A model generated the notes under the pieces. It ran no database searches and was not told the origin of the DNA. It saw only the letters and a list, made by a program, of their open reading frames with translations. A program made the translations under genes and the position numbers. A DNA stretch of 64,000 nucleotides. Source: Acidihalobacter yilgarnensis (GTDB taxonomy: Bacteria > Pseudomonadota > Gammaproteobacteria > DSM-5130 > Acidihalobacteraceae). The stretch is from positions 2,970,040 through 3,034,039 of the forward strand of contig NZ_CP017415.1 in the NCBI RefSeq assembly GCF_001753245.1, read 5' to 3'. Below are positions 36,787 to 47,029 of this stretch, piece by piece. Position 1 is the first letter of the stretch. The number at the start of each line of letters is the position of its first letter.

Positions 36787-37608
36787 CTACTCCTTGGCGG
36801 GGGCCGTAGCCCCATCGGTGTTTGAATGTTTCCAGGCCACGGCAAAGCCGTTGGGATAACGCAAATCAATCCTGTTGATGTCATCGGCCTTCGGTGCCAA
36901 TACACGGGCGTAGGCTGCGGCCAGCCGCGCCATACGTCGCACATTCCAATCCCGCCCGATGACGAGTTCGATGCCATTGGCAAACCACAAGCGGTATGCG
37001 CGGCGCGCATCCTCGCGCAACGCGACCACGTGTAGACCTTCGGTAGCAAAGAGTGCCTGAGTGGCCTGGTAACGCTGCATCAGCTCATGCTCCTTGCCAT
37101 CTGGGCCACTCAGGGCCGGCAGCCCCTTGGGAAAGGTCGACACGGGCGGCGTGAAAATATCGCCCTGCGTGTTCAACAAGGCCTTGCGACCCCAATACGC
37201 GAACGGCCGCTGCGGCTGTAAGCGAATGAGCAATGTGCCCGGCCACCGTCGCTGCACGTTCGCGCGATAGACCCATGGGATGGCAGTCAGTGCGTGAGCC
37301 ACCGCATTGAGGTCGATGCCAAAAAATCCACCGCTGAGATTCGATGCCACGACCTGTTGCACTTGTTGCGATGAGATGTGTTCGCCCGCGCCCTTCACCT
37401 TCACGATACGAATCGGCAAGGTATCCGGCGAGAGCAGCCAGCCACGCAGCCTGTCCGCACCCACGATCAGCGCCGCGCACACAAGTATCGTCGCGGAGAG
37501 CCTCACCCAACGCCCGATACCCAACCCTTGACCGGGTGTCCGCGCGGCGGCGACTCTCGGTCGTCGTCGCGAGGTCATTGCAGGCATTTTTTTGCGTCCT
37601 TTGTTCAT
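36787..37608 (-). CDS. ftsQ: Cell division protein FtsQ
   Basis: A 273-aa bitopic divisome protein. A basic cytoplasmic N-terminus is followed by one membrane helix (LSATILVCAALIVGADRL), then a POTRA domain (IRIVKVKGAGEHISSQQV) and the FtsQ beta domain (VYRANVQRRWPGTLLIRLQ). It recruits FtsL/FtsB. It sits between ddl and ftsA as in other dcw clusters. Confidence 0.95.
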   Translation of the reverse strand: MNKGRKKMPAMTSRRRPRVAAARTPGQGLGIGRWVRLSATILVCAALIVGADRLRGWLLSPDTLPIRIVKVKGAGEHISSQQVQQVVASNLSGGFFGIDLNAVAHALTAIPWVYRANVQRRWPGTLLIRLQPQRPFAYWGRKALLNTQGDIFTPPVSTFPKGLPALSGPDGKEHELMQRYQATQALFATEGLHVVALREDARRAYRLWFANGIELVIGRDWNVRRMARLAAAYARVLAPKADDINRIDLRYPNGFAVAWKHSNTDGATAPAKE

Positions 37609-37611
37609 GTC

Positions 37612-38550
37612 TCATACCGGCTCGTCCATCGGCAGCGTGTCCTCTAGGATGCGTAACACCAACTGCGACATGTCCATACCCATCGCCCGAGCAGCCATCG
37701 GTACCAGACTGTGATCGGTCATCCCTGGCACGGTGTTGACCTCAGCCAGGTGTGCCTTGCCAGCTGCGTCCAGTAGAAAATCCACTCGCCCCCAACCCTG
37801 GCCACCCACGCTCGCGAAGGCATCTATGGCCATTGCGCGCATGGCCTGCTCGACCTCTTCCGACAGGCCGCAAGGGCAGAGATAGCGAGTATCGTGACGA
37901 GTGTATTTGGCCGCGTAGTCGTAGAATTCGGTGGCCGGCACGATACGAATCGCTGGTAGCGCCTGATCGCCGAGCACCGCGACGGTGTAATCGCCACCCG
38001 CCATCGCCGGTTCGGCCAATACCACACCATGACAACCTGCCGCCGCGGCATAAGCTGCCGGCAGATCCTCGGCGCGATCGACCTTGCTGACCCCGACACT
38101 CGAACCTTCTTGCGATGGCTTGACGAACAGCGGCAATCCCAGGCGCTGTGAAATCGCCGTGAAATCGCTGGCCACGCTGAGTAGCTCGCCCGGCACCGCC
38201 GGCAAACCCAGCGACTGCCACAGTAATTTACAGCGCCACTTGTCCATGCCCAGCGCCGAACCCAACACACCGCTGCCGGTGTATGGCAAATCGAGCAGAT
38301 CCAGTACCGCCTGGAGCGTGCCATCCTCTCCGCCGGTGCCATGCATGACGATGAAGCAGCGGTCGAAGCTGCCCGCGGCCAATTGCTCGAATACGGTCTC
38401 GCGGCGCAGGTCGACCGGGACCGCGTCGACCCCGGCCGCGCGCAATGCAGCGGTGACCGCCGCGCCACTGTTGAGCGATACCTCGCGTTCCGCCGACCAG
38501 CCACCCATCAGGACCGCGACGCGGCCGAATCGCCTGGGATTCACACTCAT
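37612..38550 (-). CDS. ddl: D-alanine-D-alanine ligase
   Basis: ATP-grasp ligase making the D-Ala-D-Ala dipeptide for peptidoglycan. At 312 aa it has normal length for DdlB. The N-terminus [19 protein letters not shown], the glycine loop [14 protein letters not shown] and the C-terminal catalytic segment [13 protein letters not shown] are intact. Its start overlaps the murB stop by 4 bp. Confidence 0.97.
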   Translation of the reverse strand: MSVNPRRFGRVAVLMGGWSAEREVSLNSGAAVTAALRAAGVDAVPVDLRRETVFEQLAAGSFDRCFIVMHGTGGEDGTLQAVLDLLDLPYTGSGVLGSALGMDKWRCKLLWQSLGLPAVPGELLSVASDFTAISQRLGLPLFVKPSQEGSSVGVSKVDRAEDLPAAYAAAAGCHGVVLAEPAMAGGDYTVAVLGDQALPAIRIVPATEFYDYAAKYTRHDTRYLCPCGLSEEVEQAMRAMAIDAFASVGGQGWGRVDFLLDAAGKAHLAEVNTVPGMTDHSLVPMAARAMGMDMSQLVLRILEDTLPMDEPV

Positions 38551-39466
38551 ACCCGGATCTCCCGTTCACCCACTATGCGCACCTCAGGTATCAAGCGAAC
38601 GCCCGCATGCGCTTCAACGCGAGCCTGCACCGCCAGGATCAAATCTTCGATATCGCTTGCCGTGGCGGCGCCCGTGTTCAAAATAAAATTGGCGTGCCGT
38701 TCGGCCACCATGGCACCGCCTTGCTGCAAACGCTTGAGCCCGGCTGCTTCGATAAGCCGACCGGCAAAATCACCGGGTGGGTTACGGAATACGGAGCCGC
38801 AGGAGGCGACCCCAGTCGGCTGCGTATCGCTCCGGCGCGCCAGAAAACTTCGAATTTCCGCCTGCAGTGTCAAGGGTTCGCCGCCCGCCACGAGTGCAAG
38901 CTCCGCACACACAAACCAGCTTTCACCTGCTGTCCGCGCGCGGACGTGCCGGTAGGAAATTTCGTAATCGGTTGGCGTATGCACGGTAAGCGCACCCTCG
39001 CGATCAATGGTCGTCACGCGCGTCACCAGCGGCCAGGTCTCACCGCCAAAAGCTCCGGCATTCATCGCCAGCGCCCCCCGAACGTGCCTGGTATGCCGGC
39101 GAAGAAATTCGCGCCCTTCAGCCCTTCCCGGGCGGCTAGGCGCGCGATCTTGGCGCAAGGCACGCCGGCGCCGACAACCAACCCTGTGTCGCCGTCACGG
39201 CGCAATTCGGTTAGGCGCGCGTGGGTTGCGATCACCGTGCCGCGAACCCCCCCGTCCCGTATCAACAGATTGCTACCCAATCCCAGCCAAAGCAGCGGTT
39301 CGTCATCCGGCAGTTCACGCAGAAAATTGCGCAGATCAGCAAGATCGGCGGGACGGTACAGGCGATCGGCGTGGCCACCTGTTCGCCAGCTGGTCAAGGC
39401 AGCAAGTGGTGCATCGAGCACCAGCTCACCGCGCAGGTTGTGGCCGTGGACCGCAGACGTCATCAT
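38547..39466 (-). pseudogene. murB: UDP-N-acetylenolpyruvoylglucosamine reductase, frameshifted
   Basis: FAD enzyme that reduces enolpyruvyl-UDP-GlcNAc to UDP-MurNAc, essential in walled bacteria. The frame starting at 39466 reads SWRTGGHADRLYRPADLADL and FFAGIPGTFGG, then hits a stop at 39062. The rest (GALAMNAGAFGGETW, SCGSVFRNPPGDFAGRLIE, HANFILN) is in the next frame to 38547. The junction is a six-base C run on the plus strand (39074-39079); one added base gives GTFGGALAMNAGAF and a normal 306-aa protein. No other murB is in view, so a sequence error is the likeliest explanation. The start overlaps the murC stop (ATGA). Confidence 0.95.
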
Positions 39467-40905
39467 GCGCCCTCCCCATCCGCGAATCCCGGCGCGAGTA
39501 ATCGCACGGGTAGCCGCGCCGCAACGGCACCAATGGAACCGGCACCCAGGGTCAATACCACATCGCCGCCACGCACAAGATCAACCAACGTCTCCGGCAA
39601 GCGCTCTACCTCCTCCACGAAGACCGGCTCGACCCGCCCGCGTGCGCGAATCGCGCGCGCCAAACTGCGTCCATCGGCATTGGCGATCGGCTCTTCACCG
39701 GCGGCATACACCTCCATCAGGACCAGCGCATCGACCTCGGAAAGTACGGAGACGAAGTCCTCGAAAAGATCGCGGGTACGGCTGTAGCGATGTGGCTGGA
39801 AGGCAACCACCAGGCGACGCGTCGGCCAAGCCTTGCGGGCGGCATCGACAGTCGCTGCGATCTCGGTCGGGTGATGCCCATAGTCGTCCACCAGCAATAC
39901 CGAGCCGTGTACGGTTTCAATCTCGCCCCCCATCTGGAAGCGTCGGCCGATACCCTGGAAACCGGACAGTGCCCGCTGGATCGCCTCATCGCTCACACCC
40001 AGATCGTGGGCGACCGCAATGGCGGCCAGTGCATTGAGGACATTGTGACGCCCCGGCAGACTCAACCTCACCGGCAAAGGCGCAGCCCGACCTGGCAGAC
40101 TGACCTCGAAGCGACTGCTTGGCCCGTCATAGTGGATATCACGCGCCATCACATCGGCTGTGCAGGCGATACCATAGGTGCGCAGCGGCCGGCTCAGCTG
40201 CGGCAGGATCGCCTGTACGCCGGAATCATCTACGCAGACCACGGCCAGACCGTAGAACGGCAGATGATGAATGAACTCGACAAAGACGCGCTCAAGCTCG
40301 GCGTAATCACCCCCGTAGGTACCCAGATGATCCGCATCGATGTTCGTGACCACGGAAATCATCGGCAGCAAATGTAGAAACGAGGCGTCGCTCTCATCCG
40401 CCTCGGCCACGAGATAGTGGCTGTCGCCCAGACGCGAATGTGTCGCGGTGCTGTTGAGCCGCCCACCGATGATGAAGGTCGGATCAAGCCCACCCTCGGC
40501 CAGTAGGCTGGCGACCAGGCTCGTCGTCGTGGTCTTGCCATGCGTTCCCGCCACCGCGATGCCGTAACGGAAGCGCATCAACTCGGCAAGCATCTCGGCG
40601 CGGCGCACCACGGGAATGCGTGCAGCGCGAGCCGCGGCGAGTTCGACGTTGTCGCCCTTCACTGCCGTCGACACGACCACCACATCCACGCCGGAGACGT
40701 GTTCCGCGTTGTGGCCGCGATCAACGCGCACGCCCAAGTCGGCAAGGTGACGCGTCATCGCGTTGTCGGTCTGATCGGAGCCACTGACCTCGTAACCCAG
40801 ATTGGCCAACACCTCGGCGATGCCACCCATGCCTGCACCGCCGACACCCACGAAGTGGATTCTGCGAATGCGCCGCATCGCCATGTGTTCTCGGACCTGA
40901 CTCAT
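39463..40905 (-). CDS. murC: UDP-N-acetylmuramate-L-alanine ligase
   Basis: Cytoplasmic Mur ligase adding L-Ala to UDP-MurNAc, 480 aa. N-terminal UDP-binding motif [21 protein letters not shown]-loop [13 protein letters not shown], and [17 protein letters not shown] in the C-terminal domain. Overlaps of 4 bp with murG upstream and murB downstream. Confidence 0.98.
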   Translation of the reverse strand: MSQVREHMAMRRIRRIHFVGVGGAGMGGIAEVLANLGYEVSGSDQTDNAMTRHLADLGVRVDRGHNAEHVSGVDVVVVSTAVKGDNVELAAARAARIPVVRRAEMLAELMRFRYGIAVAGTHGKTTTTSLVASLLAEGGLDPTFIIGGRLNSTATHSRLGDSHYLVAEADESDASFLHLLPMISVVTNIDADHLGTYGGDYAELERVFVEFIHHLPFYGLAVVCVDDSGVQAILPQLSRPLRTYGIACTADVMARDIHYDGPSSRFEVSLPGRAAPLPVRLSLPGRHNVLNALAAIAVAHDLGVSDEAIQRALSGFQGIGRRFQMGGEIETVHGSVLLVDDYGHHPTEIAATVDAARKAWPTRRLVVAFQPHRYSRTRDLFEDFVSVLSEVDALVLMEVYAAGEEPIANADGRSLARAIRARGRVEPVFVEEVERLPETLVDLVRGGDVVLTLGAGSIGAVAARLPVRLLAPGFADGEGA

Positions 40906-42017
40906 GCCCGATCCTCCCCAGTCGGTCCGTTCACCGCGCCCATTGCAGCGAGACAGGTTTCAGCAACATCTTCGGCGGCGCGCGGACGCGCCAGCGCGCG
41001 CGCCGCCACTGCCATGGTGCGCAGGCGAGTGCGATCGGCGATCCCCGCGAACGCACCGAGCAGCTTCGCATCGTCCAATTCGGATTCCGGGATCAGCACA
41101 GCGGCGCCCGTATCGGCCAGATAGGCGCCGTTCGCGCGCTGATGGTCATCGACCGCATACGGGAACGGGACCAGAATCGAAGCCACACCTGCCGCCGCGA
41201 GCTCGGCAACGGTAAGGGCGCCGGCGCGACAAAGTACAAGGTCAGCCCAGGCGTAGGCCTCGGCCATATCGGCGACGAACGGGACGATCTCTGCATCGAC
41301 ACCTGCCTGCGCGTAGGCCTGGCGCGCATCGTCATAATGCCGTTCCCCAGCCTGGTGACGAATTTGTGGCCGCCGTGCCGGATCGAGCTGCGCCAGTGCG
41401 CCGGGCACGCGCCGATTGAGCGCGCGCGCCCCCTGACTGCCACCGAGCACTAGCAACTTCAGGGGACCCGTTCGCGCGTCGTAGCGCACTTCCGGCGTCG
41501 GCAGTGCGGCGATCTCGGCACGTACTGGATTGCCGACATAGGCCGTCTTGCCGGCGGCACCCGGCAGCGCCACTGGGAAACCGGTGAAGGCCGTGCGGCT
41601 GAAACGCGCCAGCCAGCGGTTGGTCATGCCCGGCACGGCATTTTGTTCGTGTACGAACAGGGGTATTTGCATCAAGACCGCCATCACCCCGCCGGGGCCC
41701 GACACAAAGCCGCCGAAACCGATCACGGCTCGCGGCCGCAGGCGCCTAAGTACGCCACCCGCCTGCCATAACGCGCGCACCAGTCGCATTGGTGCCAGTA
41801 GCCAAGTACGCCAGCCCTTGCCACGCAATCCACCCACGCCGATCCAGACCATTTCGATACCGGCGGCCGGCACCAACTTGGCCTCCAGACCACGCCGGGT
41901 GCCCAGCCACATCACAGATTGTCCCCGTTGTGCGAGTGCCTGTGCGACGGCCAGCCCGGGGAATACGTGTCCCCCGGTACCACCCGCCATGATCAGGATC
42001 GGGCGCGAAGCGCTCAT
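40902..42017 (-). CDS. murG: UDP-GlcNAc:lipid I N-acetylglucosaminyltransferase
   Basis: Makes lipid II on the cytoplasmic face, 371 aa. It has [20 protein letters not shown] at the N-terminus and [13 protein letters not shown] plus the donor-sugar motif [20 protein letters not shown] chose ATG 42017, which overlaps the ftsW stop (ATGA) and begins right at the family N-terminus; the same frame is open to 42521, but that part is shadow of ftsW. Confidence 0.97.
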   Translation of the reverse strand: MSASRPILIMAGGTGGHVFPGLAVAQALAQRGQSVMWLGTRRGLEAKLVPAAGIEMVWIGVGGLRGKGWRTWLLAPMRLVRALWQAGGVLRRLRPRAVIGFGGFVSGPGGVMAVLMQIPLFVHEQNAVPGMTNRWLARFSRTAFTGFPVALPGAAGKTAYVGNPVRAEIAALPTPEVRYDARTGPLKLLVLGGSQGARALNRRVPGALAQLDPARRPQIRHQAGERHYDDARQAYAQAGVDAEIVPFVADMAEAYAWADLVLCRAGALTVAELAAAGVASILVPFPYAVDDHQRANGAYLADTGAAVLIPESELDDAKLLGAFAGIADRTRLRTMAVAARALARPRAAEDVAETCLAAMGAVNGPTGEDRA

Positions 42018-43231
42018 GTCGCCCGCCTCCGTCGCTGCCGTGAACGCGGACGAGCCGGCGCTGTATCGCCCTCGACCGTCTCGCGGTGGATGCGTTGCAG
42101 AAAGCCCAAAGCCATGCAATTGACCAACATGCTGCTCCCGCCGTAACTCATCAACGGCAAGGTCAGTCCCTTGGTCGGCAATATGCCCATGTTCACGGCC
42201 ATATTGATGAATGCCTGCATGCCGATCCAGATGGTCAGGCCGTAAGCCAGATTGGCCGCAAAGGGGTTGCCAGCTGAGGCGGCACGCGCACCGATGCGAA
42301 ATCCCCTGAACACGAGGAAAGAAAACATCCCCACCACCAGTGCAATACCGGCGAGACCCAGTTCCTCCGCGAGTACTGCGAACAGGAAATCGTTGTGCGC
42401 CTCCGGCAGGTAGAACAGTTTTTGCACGCTCTCGCCGAGGCCGACGCCCCACCAGGAACCACCACCGATCGCGATCAGCGACTGCGTTAGCTGATAGCCA
42501 GAGCTGTAGGGGTGCGCCCACGGATTGAGGAACCCGGTCAGGCGCTCCACACGATAAGGCGAGCTGACCGCGAGCACAGCCACCGCGATCAATGTCAGCA
42601 CCAGAAACAGCGCGAATTGACTCAATCGCGCGCCCCCCAGGAACAACATACCGAGCCCCATTGCGAGCAGCGTCACTGCACTACCGTAGTCCGGCTCGAT
42701 CAGCAGCAAGGCCGCCGCGATGACCATCACCAACATCGGCTTGGCAAAACCGCGCAAGGTGTTGCAGACCTCACCCTGCCGGCGCACGAGGAAACCCGCC
42801 AGATAAATGGCCATGAACAGCTTGGTAGGCTCCGATACCTGCACATTGAATGGGCCGAAGCCGATCCAGCGAATACTGCCGTTGACCTGATGCCCGATCC
42901 CAGGCACCAGTACCACCAGCAATAAAAAGTAGGTAAACATGAGCAGCGCCATGCCCGAGCGCTCCCAGATCGCCAGTCGAGTACTGAACGCAACCAATGC
43001 ACCGCCGATGCCCAAGACCGCATACAGCGCCTGGCGATCAAAGAAGTAGAAGGCATTGCCCGTATCCCTAGCCGCGACGCTGACCGATGACGAGGCAACC
43101 ATCACTAGGCCCAAACCCAGAATGGCGAATGTCACGATCAACAGCGGCAAATCAACCGCACCACCGAACAGCGCATTGAAGCGTCCTGTAATGCTGCGCG
43201 CGCGTTCGAGATTGGGCGTTGCACTAGTCAT
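42014..43231 (-). CDS. ftsW: Lipid II polymerase / division protein FtsW
   Basis: SEDS-family glycosyltransferase that works with FtsI at the septum. 405 aa with about ten membrane helices. The family motifs NGSIRWIGFGPFNVQVSEPTK and LIEPDYGSAVTLL, and near the end LPTKGLTLPLMSYGGSS, are intact. I chose ATG 43231, overlapping the murD stop by 8 bp; upstream in-frame sequence to 43435 lies in murD. Confidence 0.97.
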   Translation of the reverse strand: MTSATPNLERARSITGRFNALFGGAVDLPLLIVTFAILGLGLVMVASSSVSVAARDTGNAFYFFDRQALYAVLGIGGALVAFSTRLAIWERSGMALLMFTYFLLLVVLVPGIGHQVNGSIRWIGFGPFNVQVSEPTKLFMAIYLAGFLVRRQGEVCNTLRGFAKPMLVMVIAAALLLIEPDYGSAVTLLAMGLGMLFLGGARLSQFALFLVLTLIAVAVLAVSSPYRVERLTGFLNPWAHPYSSGYQLTQSLIAIGGGSWWGVGLGESVQKLFYLPEAHNDFLFAVLAEELGLAGIALVVGMFSFLVFRGFRIGARAASAGNPFAANLAYGLTIWIGMQAFINMAVNMGILPTKGLTLPLMSYGGSSMLVNCMALGFLQRIHRETVEGDTAPARPRSRQRRRRAT

Positions 43232-44588
43232 GGGATAGCGCCTCGAATGCACGCACGAAGCTATCGCCCCGAGCCGCATAATTCGCGTACATATCCAGGC
43301 TCGCGCAGGCAGGCGACAGCAGCACGCGGTCGCCGGCCTGCGCGAAGTCCGCCGCCGCCCGGACTGCTGCCTCCATATCCGCTGCTTCGACCAGAGGGAC
43401 GGCGTCCGACAAGGCTTCACGCAGCCGTGCCGCATCGATTCCGATCAACACCACGCCGCGAGCCCGTTCGCTCAGCGCCGCGCGCAGTGATGTGAAATCC
43501 TGCCCCTTGGCTTGTCCGCCCGCGATCAGTACCAGCGGCCCGTCGAGGCCCTCAATGGCCGCCAGCGTGGCGCCCACGTTCGTACCCTTGGAATCGTTGT
43601 ACCAGTCGGCACCGCCATATTGCCCAACCCATTGGCATCGGTGCGGCAATCCAGGGAAATCTCGCAACGCCGCCAGCATTGCTGTCAACGGCAAACCCGC
43701 CTCGTCGCCCAGCGCCAAGGCGGCCAGTGCGTTGGCCAGATTGTGCCGCCCCGCCATGCGCAGCGTATTCGCCGCAAGCAGCGGGCGCTGTCCGCGCATC
43801 AGCCAATGAATCCCATCCACGCAGCTCAGGCCATAGTCACCGGGTAGCAGCGGCTCTCCCAAACCAAATCCCGTGGTAGCGCATTCACCCACCAGCGAAG
43901 CCGCCAGCGGGTCGTCGCGGTTGACCACGCAGTGTCCGGCACCCGCGTACACCCGAGCTTTGGCTTGCGCATAGGCGGCAATCGACTCATAACGATCCAG
44001 ATGATCCGGGCTCACGTTGAGCACGACCGCCGCGCGCGGGCGCAGACTATGGGTGGTTTCAAGCTGGAAGCTCGACAGCTCCAGCACGTAAAGATCGGGT
44101 TCCGGTTCGGCTAACAGATCCAGCGCTGGCGTACCAAGATTGCCGCCCATGACGACGTTCAAACCGGCCCTGCGGGCCATTTCGCCAACCAGGGTAGTCA
44201 CCGTACTCTTACCGTTGGAGCCGGTAATCGCGATCACCGGTGCATGGGCGCAACGAGCGAACAACTCGATATCGCCCAACACCTCCGCACCGGCAGCCTG
44301 CGCCTCCAGGATGGCGGGGCTGGAAACGGCCACGCCAGGACTGACGATCAGGCGACGTGCGCGGTGGAATAGCGAGCGATCGAAGGCACCCAGGTGAATT
44401 TCCAATGGCACGCACTCGGCCTTGAGACGCTCCAGCCCAGGCGGATCGGCTCGACTGTCGGCCACCGCGAACGACTCCCCGCGCGCAGCGAGATGGCGCG
44501 CAACCGACAAGCCAGTCGCACCCAGACCGACCACCAGGTTGTCGAGCGGTACCGCCATGTCATCGCACCTGTGCGCCATCATGCTCAT
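43224..44588 (-). CDS. murD: UDP-N-acetylmuramoylalanine-D-glutamate ligase
   Basis: Mur ligase adding D-Glu, 454 aa. N-terminal Rossmann region VVGLGATGLSVARHLAARG, P-loop AITGSNGKSTVTTLVGEM, then NVSPDHLDRY and NDSKGTNVGAT. ATG at 44588 is 1 bp past the mraY stop; Met11 is a possible alternative start closer to the usual N-terminus. Confidence 0.97.
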   Translation of the reverse strand: MSMMAHRCDDMAVPLDNLVVGLGATGLSVARHLAARGESFAVADSRADPPGLERLKAECVPLEIHLGAFDRSLFHRARRLIVSPGVAVSSPAILEAQAAGAEVLGDIELFARCAHAPVIAITGSNGKSTVTTLVGEMARRAGLNVVMGGNLGTPALDLLAEPEPDLYVLELSSFQLETTHSLRPRAAVVLNVSPDHLDRYESIAAYAQAKARVYAGAGHCVVNRDDPLAASLVGECATTGFGLGEPLLPGDYGLSCVDGIHWLMRGQRPLLAANTLRMAGRHNLANALAALALGDEAGLPLTAMLAALRDFPGLPHRCQWVGQYGGADWYNDSKGTNVGATLAAIEGLDGPLVLIAGGQAKGQDFTSLRAALSERARGVVLIGIDAARLREALSDAVPLVEAADMEAAVRAAADFAQAGDRVLLSPACASLDMYANYAARGDSFVRAFEALSHD

Positions 44589-44589
44589 C

Positions 44590-45672
44590 TCAACGGATCT
44601 TCAAACTCGCCAGACCGATCAGAACCAGAATCACGGTGATGATCCAGAAACGGACGATCACGCGTGGCTCCGGCCACCCCTTGAGCTCGAAATGGTGATG
44701 CAACGGCGCCATCTGGAATATCCGCCGTCGCGTCAGCTTGTAAGAACCCACCTGCAGGATCACCGACAGGGTCTCAATCACGAACACGCCGCCCATAATC
44801 AGCAGCACCAGCTCTTGGCGCACCATGACTGCGACCACACCCAGCGCCGCGCCGAGTGCCAGCGCGCCGACATCGCCCATGAAGACCTGCGCGGGGTAGG
44901 TGTTGAACCACAGAAAAGCGAGCCCGGCGCCGACCAGAGCACCGCAGAACACCACCAGTTCGCCCACGCCGTGGACATACGGGATACCCAGATACAACGC
45001 GAATTTGTAATTGCCGCTCAGATAAACGAATACGGCGAGTGCGCCGGCCACCATGACCGTGGGCATAATCGCCAGCCCGTCCAAACCATCGGTCAGATTG
45101 ACCGCATTGCTCGAACCGACGATGACCAACCAGGTAAAGGGAATGAACACCCATCCCATGGGAATCATCCAGTTCTTCACGAAGGGCATCAGCAGGGCGG
45201 TCTGGGCCGGTTCTGTTGCCGCAAAGAACAGATAGAACGCAGCGGCGAAACCGATGACCGACTGCCACAGGAACTTGGCGCGCGCCGGCAAACCCTTGGA
45301 ATTGCCATAGCGCAGCTTGCGATAATCGTCGACGCCACCAACCAGACCGAACATCAGGGTAACGCCGAGCGCAACCCACACGAAGTGATTGTCCAGATTG
45401 CTCCACAGGATCGTCGCGACAGCCACGCCCACGAGGATCAGTGCGCCCCCCATGGTCGGCGTGCCGGCCTTGGAGAGATGCGATTGCGGGCCGTCATTGC
45501 GCACCTGCTGGCCGATCTTGAGCGCCAGCAGGCGGCGGATCATGCTCGGGCCGATCACCAGCCCGATCAACAGCGCCGTGAGCACGCCCAGGATGGCACG
45601 CATCGTCAGATATGAAAAAACGTGAAAACCGCTGTAGTAATGGGCCAGAAACTCGAAGAGGCTATACAGCAT
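44590..45672 (-). CDS. mraY: Phospho-N-acetylmuramoyl-pentapeptide transferase
   Basis: Integral membrane enzyme making lipid I from UDP-MurNAc-pentapeptide and undecaprenyl phosphate, 360 aa with about ten helices. Family motifs [47 protein letters not shown] and the C-terminal [14 protein letters not shown] are intact. The start overlaps murF by 11 bp. Confidence 0.98.
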   Translation of the reverse strand: MLYSLFEFLAHYYSGFHVFSYLTMRAILGVLTALLIGLVIGPSMIRRLLALKIGQQVRNDGPQSHLSKAGTPTMGGALILVGVAVATILWSNLDNHFVWVALGVTLMFGLVGGVDDYRKLRYGNSKGLPARAKFLWQSVIGFAAAFYLFFAATEPAQTALLMPFVKNWMIPMGWVFIPFTWLVIVGSSNAVNLTDGLDGLAIMPTVMVAGALAVFVYLSGNYKFALYLGIPYVHGVGELVVFCGALVGAGLAFLWFNTYPAQVFMGDVGALALGAALGVVAVMVRQELVLLIMGGVFVIETLSVILQVGSYKLTRRRIFQMAPLHHHFELKGWPEPRVIVRFWIITVILVLIGLASLKIR

Positions 45673-47029
45673 GATGCCCCCCTACGTGCGCCGCATCGCC
45701 ATCCGGCAACAGACGCGCCAACAAGCGCTCCAAACCCATCGAGCGCGAGCCCTTGATCAGAATGGTCAGCGGGCGCGCGGCGGTATCCGCCGACCGCCCT
45801 ACCGCGTTCGCCAAGGCATCAAGATTCGGGCAATGGATCGCGCCTGCACCGAAGGCCTCTGCTGCCTCATGGCTCAGGCGCCCTAGGGTAAACAAGCGCT
45901 CGACGCCCCCCGCTCGCGCCCGTTCACCGGCCGCACGGTGCAAGGCGAGGGCCGTCTCACCTAACTCCGCCATGTCGCCTAGCACCAGCCAATGTGTCCC
46001 AGGCTGTTCGCCCAAGACGTCAAGACCCGCCGAGAGCGAACCGGGGTTCGCATTATAGGTGTCGTCCAGAATCATGATGCCTTCGCTTCCCTGCAATTGC
46101 CGCAGCCGCCCGGCAACCGGTCTGACATTGGCCAGACCCGCCCGTACGGCACCTAGATCGGCACCAGCACCCAGAGCCGCCGCAGTGGCTGCGAGCGCGT
46201 TCATCGCGTTGTGATAACCAGGCAACGGCAGATCCAACTCGAATTCACCGAGCGGTGTGACGGCCTGCAGATGTCCGCCGTGGTAGTGACCGCGCACCTC
46301 TGCTGGCTGCTCAATCCCAAAGCGCAACACGCGACGCGTGCAATTAAGTGCCAACCAATCTTCCGCAAAGGCATCATCCGCGTTGATCACGGCCACGCCG
46401 TCGGGCGCTAGTCCACCGTAAATTTCGCCCTTGGCGCGCGCCACGCCTGCTAGATCACCAAAACCCTCCAGGTGCGCAGGTCCCGCGTTGTTGACCAAGG
46501 CGACATGCGGACGCGCCATCGCTGTCAGCGCGGCAATCTCGCCGGCATGGTTGGCGCCCATTTCGATCACTGCGTAATGATGCGACGGCTCGACGGTCAG
46601 CAAGCTCAAGGGCACACCGATGTGATTATTGAAATTGCCCCGGGTCGATTGTGTCGGCCCTGCCTGCGTCAGTATCGAGGCCAGCATCTCCTTGACGGTG
46701 GTCTTGCCATTACTGCCGGTGAGGCCGACCACACGGGTAGGCAAATGCTCGCGCCAGGTGCTCGCAAATCGCCCTAGGCCAGCCAGAGTGTCGTCGACGA
46801 TCACCTGAGGACGATCGTCCCGAACCGGATGAGAAACCATGACTGCCGCCGCGGACAAATCTGGGCCGATGTAGTCGTGACCGTCGAAGCGCTCGCCGCG
46901 GAGCGCCACAAATAGGGCACCCGCCGGCAGTGCACGGCTGTCCGTACCCACGCCGACAACGTTCGCATCTTCCCCATCTAGCCGCCCCTGCGACCATGCT
47001 GCGATTTGACTGAGGCGCCACTGATTCAC
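45662..47029 (-). CDS. murF: UDP-N-acetylmuramoyl-tripeptide-D-Ala-D-Ala ligase
   Basis: Adds the D-Ala-D-Ala dipeptide made by Ddl, 455 aa. [20 protein letters not shown] at the N-terminal substrate domain, P-loop [16 protein letters not shown], and [13 protein letters not shown] in the C-terminal half. I chose the GTG at 47029, which overlaps the murE stop (GTGA) and starts at the family N-terminus; an ATG at 47056 adds nine residues from within murE. Confidence 0.95.
   Translation of the reverse strand: MNQWRLSQIAAWSQGRLDGEDANVVGVGTDSRALPAGALFVALRGERFDGHDYIGPDLSAAAVMVSHPVRDDRPQVIVDDTLAGLGRFASTWREHLPTRVVGLTGSNGKTTVKEMLASILTQAGPTQSTRGNFNNHIGVPLSLLTVEPSHHYAVIEMGANHAGEIAALTAMARPHVALVNNAGPAHLEGFGDLAGVARAKGEIYGGLAPDGVAVINADDAFAEDWLALNCTRRVLRFGIEQPAEVRGHYHGGHLQAVTPLGEFELDLPLPGYHNAMNALAATAAALGAGADLGAVRAGLANVRPVAGRLRQLQGSEGIMILDDTYNANPGSLSAGLDVLGEQPGTHWLVLGDMAELGETALALHRAAGERARAGGVERLFTLGRLSHEAAEAFGAGAIHCPNLDALANAVGRSADTAARPLTILIKGSRSMGLERLLARLLPDGDAAHVGGHHAV

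Noticed and set aside
38607-40037. 476-codon plus-strand open frame opposite murB/murC
   Set aside because: Low-complexity Arg/Pro/Ser composition and no motifs; an antisense shadow of verified genes.
44422-45615. 397-codon plus-strand open frame opposite mraY
   Set aside because: His/Gln/Asp-rich shadow without domains; mraY is certain on the other strand.
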